This document shows positions 6,828 through 13,224 of a DNA stretch of 13,224 bases, one piece after another. The notes beneath the pieces are model-generated. The model saw only the letters and a list, made by a program, of their open reading frames with translations, ran no database searches and was not told the DNA's origin. How positions within the stretch are numbered: the stretch's first letter is position 1; each line of letters opens with the position of its first letter. The stretch is from Blakeslea trispora. Its lineage: Eukaryota > Mucoromycota > Mucoromycetes > Mucorales > Choanephoraceae. The DNA is taken from NCBI GenBank assembly GCA_025331445.1, contig JAIWNE010000264.1:1-13224 (forward strand), given 5' to 3'. Made by a program: the position numbers and the translations under genes.

Positions 6828-7568
6828 GTGACTATACTATCCTACTTGACTTACGGATACTGACATACCCCTTATTTCTTTTATACAGCTATTCAAGACT
6901 TGGTATGCGCTCTACTGGCTTTCTAGGCTACTATGATGCTATGGTCTTTTGGTCGTATGGTCTTTTGGTTATACCGCTTTTTACTACGCGGCCTTTTTTT
7001 TTTTTTATTTCTTCATGATTCTGGTTACCCTCATCTCTCGATCGCCATGTTGCTCATCTTCGGAATCAGGCTCTCAAGCACGACAAGAATGCAAGTCTTG
7101 GTATGTAACCTATATTTCTGACTTTGTCACCCTAAAAGCTGTTATACTAAGCACCTGGTTTACTAGTTCTGGTTATTCTTTTGTTTCAAACGCGATTCTG
7201 CTCATCTTTGAAATCACTTTGCAATCAGGACAAAAGTGGTCCTTCGGTATTTTCTGCTTATGCTCTGGTCCTTCTGGTTTGATGCTTACAAGTGCCACGA
7301 CGCGTCTTTTGTTGTCCGGCAAAACTAGGTGACTATATCATCTTTCTTGAAATCACAGACAATAACTTTTCTTTTTTTTTTTTTTTTTGCAGGTATTCAA
7401 GACTTGGCTTATCCTCTATTGGCTTTCTGGCGTTCTGGTCTTTTGGTCTTTTGGTTTTTGGCTCTGGTGCTTTTCGGTGACCTGGTGTTATACTGTGCAG
7501 TGAATCGGGTAATCATGCTATCTTTCTGAATTACGGATACTAATAAGGCCTTTTTCTTTTCTTTGCAG
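6603..7568 (+). other. Intron-like set of U3
   Basis: GT...AG segments at 6603-6676, 6828-6888, 7101-7166, 7329-7392 and 7509-7568, equivalent to introns 0-4 of U1. Confidence 0.5.
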
Positions 7569-9257
7569 GTGTTCAAGACGTGGTCGCTTCTATACCGGTC
7601 GAAATGTAAACCAGCATCTATAGTGGATCAGCATCTATAGTGGATCAGCATTGTTATGGATCAGCATCATTGAGGATGTTGGAATATGCTGTGCGAGCTT
7701 ACGCTACTAACCCCGTTTTTTTTTTTCCTTTGTGCGTGTACATGTAATGTCTACTAACTTGATGTCTTTTACTAAACTGATGTGTACTAACTATGACCTC
7801 TCTCTCTTTTTTGTTTCCTTTTTTTTTTAATCCTCGTTCATGATGATCTATGGCCATAATAATAAAGTACGAAGTTTCCGGCTATTAGATCTCTTAAATA
7901 AAGCATCACCAGTAGTAAATAGCCGTAATAAAGTAAAACATAGAAGAAGTAGATAGAAGAGTAATGATTACAATAAAAGAATTTAATAAAATCAATAAAA
8001 ACAATGAAATCGATGAAATCAATGAAAACACTAAAAAACAATGAAATCGATGAAATCAATGAAATTAAATACACTATTTTTTTTCATCTTTGTTTTCATT
8101 TATTATTATGCTTATTTATAAATGTCTTTTTGTTGTTGTTGTTGTTGCTTGAGCAGTTAGAGATCGCCAGCTTGACTACCCCTAACAATCTTATTGACAT
8201 TACCCCTGCTATAAAACGCCACATATTAGATGATTTTAAACTATTTTTTTTTTATCGTTGCCATCATTGACATCGCTTCCATCGTTGCTATTGTTGCTAT
8301 TGCTGCTATTATCAGTACTAGTGCTACTATCAGTATTATTGTTATCATTGATATTATTGCTATTATACCTCTTGGTAATGCTCAAGATCTGAAATACAAG
8401 TAACAAATGGTGACTCATAAGCTAGAGAGGGGCTATGCTTTATGATCTTGCAAACAAAGGAAAACAAGTTTGTGTTTGAATGCTCAGCTGTTATTTATCG
8501 CTTATTGTCGAATTGGCATATGTTGGAAAAGTGACAGACGCTATTAGCTAATGACTGCCACTACTGCCACTACTGCCACTATCATCATTATCATTCATTT
8601 GCTATTTCATAGGCTTATCCAATCATTGGCTCATAACATGATTCATAAGCTTAATGGTTTACCGATTTACGCATCGAATACATTTTTTTTTTGTTATTAT
8701 TATTATTAAAAAAAAAAGAGTGTGGTATTGTAAACACCACAACCAAGCTAGTAGCTGTATACAAAAGGAGAATTAATCTACCAAGGTAGAGACAATGCAA
8801 AAGGTAAAGATGATCCAGAAGATAGAAGATAGAAAAAGTGGATTTAATCAAGTATGGACAAACTCATTGTTCTACAACTGACTATAGCTGCGTTACTCCT
8901 TAGTATGCTCTTTTTACCAAACGCGCGCTTTTCGATAAAGCAAATGCATTAGTGGCTAGTATCTATATTAACAGCTTTGAGACTGAGCTTTGCTGTGATT
9001 TGATTTGCTTATGATTTAACCATACAGGATTGTTATTACATCTCTTACAATATGGTACTCATAAGTAGCTGTGTGTTTATTCAACTCTTTTATACGAATC
9101 CCCGACGATGGTACAAGCACTATGAGCGGGCGGGGGGATGTTTATTTTTCTTTCTCTCACTGTGTTGATGCACTTTGGAGGAAAGGGCTCAAACACGTTT
9201 TAAAAAAAAAAATGGGTGTTCAATGTCCGCCCACGCTTGAGGGGGGAATTTTTCTTG

Positions 9258-9288
<31 letters not shown>

Positions 9289-9333
9289 TTTTTCTTCTCT
9301 CTCTCTGATTAGTAGACATCAGGTAAAATAGAC

Positions 9334-9672
9334 ATGTACACGCACATAGGTATAGGTTATAGATCTTTCATGGTGGTTACTGCTGGTATATGCCGAAGAA
9401 GAAGAAGAAGAAGAAGAAGAAGAAGAAAAGAAGAAACCGATTGGTTAGGTGACTATCGCATATTGTTGACCATGTCTTTCTTTAAAAGCCGTTACACTAA
9501 GAGCCTTTCTCTCGTTCTGTAGTCCTCATCTCTCAAGCGATGTTGCTCATCTTCAACATCAGGTACTCAAGACTGACAAAAATGCTGTTCTGGTGTGCTC
9601 CGCTTATACTCTGGTTTACCGGTTTGGTGTTGCAAGTGCTACGGCGCGTCTTTTGTTGTTCAGAAGAACTAG
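9334..9672 (+). pseudogene. U4 copy of the two-exon small ORF, frameshifted
   Basis: The ATG is at 9334, exon 1 9334-9448 (115 nt, wrong phase because of an A loss in the GAA tract), the intron 9449-9522, and exon 2 9523-9672 (150 nt, one base lost at GGTGTTGCAAG near 9627). Read unspliced, it stays open only to the TAG at the intron acceptor. Exon 2 substitutions such as CCG to CTG and TCT to TTT resemble those of U5. Confidence 0.5.
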
Positions 9673-10408
9673 GTGACTATACTACCTACTTGACTTACGG
9701 ATACTGACATACCCCTTATTTCTTTTATACAGCTATTCAAGACTTGGTATGCGCTCTACTGGCTTTCTAGGTACTATGATGCTATGGTCTTTTGGTCGTA
9801 TGGTCTTTTGGTTATACCGCTTTTTACTACGCGGCTTTTTTTTTTTTTTTTTATGATTCTGGTTACCCTCATCTCTCGATCGCCATCTTGCTCATCTTCG
9901 GAATCAGGCTCTCAAGCACGACAAGAATGCAAGTCTTGGTATGTAACCTATATTTTGATTTGTCCCCTAAAAGCTGTTATACTAAGCACCTGGTTTACTA
10001 GTTCTGGTTATCTTTTTTTCAAACGCGATTCTGCTCATCTTTGAATCACTTGATCACTTTGCAATCATGACAAAAATGGTCTTCCGGTATTTTCTGCTTA
10101 TGCTCTGGTCCTTCTGGTTTGTGCTTACAAGTGCTACGACGCGTCTTTTGTTGTCCGAAAAACTAGGTGACTATACTATCTTTCTTGAAATCACAGACAA
10201 TAACTTTTCTTTTTTTTTTTTTTTTTTTGCAGGTATTCAAGACTTGGCTTATCCTCTATTGGCTTTCTGGCGTTCTGGTCTTTTGGTCTTTTGGTCTTTG
10301 GCTCTGATGCTTTTCGGTGACCTGGTGTTATGCTGTGCAGTGAATCGGGTAATCATGCTATCTTTCTGAATTACGGATACTAATAAGGCCTTTTTCTTTT
10401 CTTTGCAG
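9449..10408 (+). other. Intron-like set of U4
   Basis: GT...AG segments at 9449-9522, 9673-9732, 9939-10001, 10167-10232 and 10349-10408. All donors, branch motifs and acceptors survive although the surrounding sequence has diverged. Sizes are 74, 60, 63, 66 and 60 nt. Confidence 0.52.
10054..10166 (+). pseudogene. U4 downstream peptide module, open to RKN-stop
   Basis: Reads NHDKNGLPVFSAYALV, then KCYDASFVVRKN and TAG at 10164-10166, directly before GTGACTAT. This parallels exon 2 of the small ORF (DKNAAPVCSAYASV then KCYGASFVVQKN). It is open only from 10054, with a TGA just upstream and no good start. A short local duplication (TCACTTGA-like, about 10046-10060) lies at the upstream edge. 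In U1-U3 the same module is stopped by an extra A. Confidence 0.45.
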
Positions 10409-10451
10409 GTATTCAAGACGTGGTCGCTTCTATACCGGTCGAAATGTAAAC

Positions 10452-10540
10452 CAGCATCTATAGTGGATCCAGCATCTATGGACAGCATTAGTGGACAGCA
10501 TTATATCAGCATTGTTATGGGATCAGCATCATTGAGGATG
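10452..10540 (+). repeat. Expanded CAGCAT minisatellite of U4
   Basis: Corresponds to 1892-1957 of U1 but is more than 20 bp longer, with CAGCATCTATGGA, CAGCATTAGTGGA and CAGCATTATAT variants inserted. In U4 this removes the in-frame TAG that the perfect 17-nt copies create in U1-U3, so the frame after intron 4 (VFKTWSLLYRSKCKPAS...) stays open to 10609. Confidence 0.8.
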
Positions 10541-12193
10541 TTGGAATATGCTGTGCGAGCTTACGCTACTAACCCCGTTTTTTTTTTTCCTTTGTGCGTG
10601 TACATGTAATGTCTACTAACTTGATGTCTTTTACTAAACTGATGTGTACTAACTATGACCTCTCTCTCTTTTTTGTTTCCTTTTTTTTTTAATCCTCGTT
10701 CATGATGATCTATGGCCATAATAATAAAGTACGAAGTTTCCGGCTATTAGATCTCTTAAATAAAGCATCATCATCACCAGTAGTAAATAGCCGTAATAAA
10801 GTAAAACATAGAAGAAGTAGATAGAAGAGTAATGATTACAATAAAAGAATTTAATAAAATCAATAAAAACAATGAAATCGATGAAATCAATGAAAACACT
10901 AAAAAACAATGAAATCGATGAAATCAATGAAATTAAATACACTATTTTTTTTTCATCTTTGTTTTCTTTATTATTATGCTTATTTATAAATGTATTTTTG
11001 TTGTTGTTGTTGTTGCTTGAGCAGTTAGAGATCGCCAGCTTGACTACCCCTAACAATCTTATTGACATTACCCCTGCTATAAAACGCCACATATTAGATG
11101 ATTTTAAACTATTTTTTTTTTATCGTTGCCATCATTGACATCGCTTCCATCGTTGCTATTGTTGTTATTGCTGCTATTATCAGTACTAGTGCTACTATCA
11201 GTATTATTGTTATCATTGATATTATTGCTATTATACCTCTTGGTAATGCTCAAGATCTGAAATACAAGTAACAAATGGTGACTCATAAGCTAGAGAGGGG
11301 CTATGCTTTATGATCTTGCAAACAAAGGAAAACAAGTTTGTGTTTGAATGCTCAGCTGTTATTTATCGCTTATTGTCGAATTGGCATATGTTGGAAAAGT
11401 GACAGACGCTATTAGCTAATGACTGCCACTACTGCCACTACTGCCACTATCATCATTATCATTCATTTGTTATTTCATAGGCTTATCCAATCATTGGCTC
11501 ATAACATGATTCATAAGCTTAATGGTTTACCGATTTACGCATCGAATACATTTTTTTTTTGTTATTATTATTATTAAAAAAAAAAGAGTGTGGTATTGTA
11601 AACACCACAACCAAGCTAGTAGCTGTATACAAAAGGAGAATTAATCTACCAAGGTAGAGACAATGCAAAAGGTAAAGATGATCCAGAAGATAGAAGATAG
11701 AAAAAGTGGATTTAATCAAGTATGGACAAACTCATTGTTCTACAACTGACTATAGCTGCGTTACTCCTTAGTATGCTCTTTTTACCAAACGCGCGCTTTT
11801 CGATAAAGCAAATGCATTAGTGGCTAGTATCTATATTAACAGCTTTGAGACTGAGCTTTGCTGTGATTTGATTTGCTTATGATTTAACCATACAGGATTG
11901 TTATTACATCTCTTACAATATGGTACTCATAAGTAGCTGTGTGTTTATTCAACTCTTTTATACGAAACCCCGACGATGGTACAAGCACTATGAGCGGGCG
12001 GGGGGGGATGTTTATTTTTCTTTCTCTCACTGTGTTGATGCGGTATGGAGGAAAGGGCTCAAAACACGTTTAAAAAAAAAAAATGGGTGTTCAATGTCCG
12101 CCCACGCTTGAGGGGGAATTTTCTTGTTTTTTTTTTTTTTTATAAATTTTTTTTTTCTCTCTCTCTGATTAGTAGACATCAGGTAAAATAGAC

Positions 12194-12529
12194 ATGTACA
12201 CGCACATAGGTATAGGTTATAGATCTTTCATGGTGGTTACTGCTGGTTATACCGAAGAAGAGAAAAGGAAAGAAGAAGAAGAAAGAAGAAACCGTTTGGC
12301 TAGGTGACTATCGCATATTGTTGACCATGTCTTTCCTTTAAAAGCCGTTACACTAAGAGCCTTTCTCTCGTTCTGTAGTCCTCATCTCTCAAGCGATGTT
12401 GCTCATCTTCAACATCAGGTACTCAGACTGACAAAAAATGCTGTTCTGGTATGCTCCGCTTATACTCTGGTCTACCGGTTTGGTGTTTACAAGCGATACG
12501 GCGCGTCTTTTGTTGTTCAGAAGAACTAG
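12194..12529 (+). CDS. Small two-exon ORF, 86 aa (diverged U5 copy)
   Basis: Exons 12194-12303 and 12379-12529 join across a 75-nt GT...AG segment, again splitting a Ser codon. The N-terminus matches U2 up to VVTAG, then YTEEEKRKEEEERRNRLAS replaces the Arg run, because a local shift changes the frame of the GAA tract and the frame is regained before the intron. Exon 2 has a lost A and a gained A (about 12424-12437) that cancel, leaving VLRLTKNAVLVCSAYTLVYR and ending YGASFVVQKN-TAG. The alternative frame that is long in U1 is closed here by TGA. Survival of this one frame despite indels is the best evidence for coding, but it is one copy near a window end. Confidence 0.42.
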
Positions 12530-13224
12530 GTGACTATACCTTACTTGACTTACGGATACTGACATACCCCTTATTTCTTTTATACAGCTATTCAAGACTT
12601 GGTTGCGCTCTACTGGCTTTCTAGGTTACTATGATGCTTTGGTCTTTTGGTCGTATGGTCTTTTGGTTATACCGCTTTTTACTACGTGGTTTTTTTTTTT
12701 TTCTTTATGATTCTGGTTACCCTCATCTCTCGATCGCCATCTTGCTCATCTTCGAAATCAGGTTCTCAAGCACGACAAGAATGCAAGTCTTGGTATGTAA
12801 CCTATATTTTGATTTTGTCTCCTAAAAGCTGTTTATACTAAGCACCTGGTTTACTAGTTCTGGTTATCTTTTTTCTCAAACGCGATTCCGCTCATCTTTG
12901 AAAATCACTTTGCATCATGGACAAAATGCTGTTCCGGTATTTTCGCTTATGCTCTGGTCCTTCTGGTTTGTGCTTACAAGTGCACGACGCGTCTTTGTTG
13001 TCCGGCAAAAACTAGGTGACTATATCATCTTTCTTGAAATCACAGACAATAACTTTTCTTTTTTTTTTTTTTTTTGCAGGTATTCAAGACTTGGCTTATC
13101 CTCTATTGGCTTTCTGGCGTTCTGGTCTTTTGGTCTTTTGGTTTTTGGCTCTGTGCTTTTCGGTGACCTGGTGTTATCTGTGCAGTGAATCGGGTAATCA
13201 TGCTATCTTTCTGAATTACGGATA
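12304..13224 (+). other. Intron-like set of U5
   Basis: GT...AG segments at 12304-12378, 12530-12587, 12793-12857 and 13016-13079, and the donor of the fifth at 13194 (acceptor beyond the window). All keep donor, branch motif and AG. Confidence 0.5.

Larger units (their letters stand above)
6359..9212 (+). repeat. Tandem unit U3 (2854 bp)
   Basis: Nearly identical to U2. It differs by a C/T change and a T deletion near 6994-7006, T-tract lengths, the TTTTTATCG and TTGCTGCTATT variants near 8250-8310, and one fewer GAA. Confidence 0.97.
9213..12083 (+). repeat. Tandem unit U4 (2871 bp), mosaic divergence
   Basis: The first about 370 bp (to about 9585) and the stretch from about 10540 to 12035 match U1-U3 closely, but about 9586-10535 differs by many substitutions and 1-nt indels, several of them shared with U5. 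It also has an expanded minisatellite and two extra CAT triplets near 10768-10777. Confidence 0.95.
12084..13224 (+). repeat. Tandem unit U5, partial (window end) and most diverged
   Basis: Covers the start of the unit to within intron 4. It shows shorter boundary tracts, an interrupted GAA tract and substitutions shared with U4 (CCATCTTGCTC near 12738, TATTTTGATTT near 12808) plus private ones. Single-base losses increase towards the end. Confidence 0.93.

Noticed and set aside
640..13224. Ribosomal DNA array, telomere-associated repeat or CRISPR array
   Set aside because: No rRNA-like conserved segments, no telomeric short repeats, and repeat size and spacing do not fit CRISPR.

Overview
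The window looks like eukaryotic nuclear repeat DNA. It is AT-rich, full of homopolymers and short microsatellites, and carries many 58-75 nt GT...AG segments with TACTAAY-like branch motifs and pyrimidine tracts, which is a fungal-type intron style. I see no bacterial gene, rRNA, tRNA, CRISPR array or known transposase. A filamentous or early-diverging fungus is my best guess, but this is inference from intron style only.

Layout: about 2.86-kb units run head-to-tail on the + strand: U1 640-3497, U2 3498-6358, U3 6359-9212, U4 9213-12083 and U5 12084-13224 (cut by the window end). To the left, 1-627 is the 5' part of the same unit in reverse orientation, so the array begins with a head-to-head palindrome centred at about 627/628, inside a T5A12 tract at the normal unit boundary. 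By eye U1-U3 are nearly identical, while U4 (in part) and U5 (throughout) form a second, diverged variant group.

Each unit has two halves. The first (about 730-2070 in U1) is bounded by imperfect inverted repeats. It contains a roughly 500-bp tandem duplication, itself organised around a CAG-plus-TTCAAGAC-like anchor recurring every 159-182 bp, and five intron-like segments at fixed places. The second (about 2072-3405) is AT-rich, has no convincing gene, and holds minisatellites and degenerate trinucleotide tracts.

The main positive result is a small two-exon reading frame at the start of the unit: ATG inside the left inverted repeat, an Arg-rich or Lys/Glu-rich run from a GAA tract, a 74-75 nt intron, then a 49-codon exon ending QKN-stop. 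It is open after splicing in U2 (90 aa), U3 (89 aa) and the diverged U5 (86 aa, where two opposite 1-nt indels cancel). It is shifted in U1, U4 and the inverted arm. Decayed copies of the same peptide module lie downstream inside each unit. The family is not recognised. Because the indels sit largely in homopolymers and both window ends are messy, some breaks could be sequence errors.
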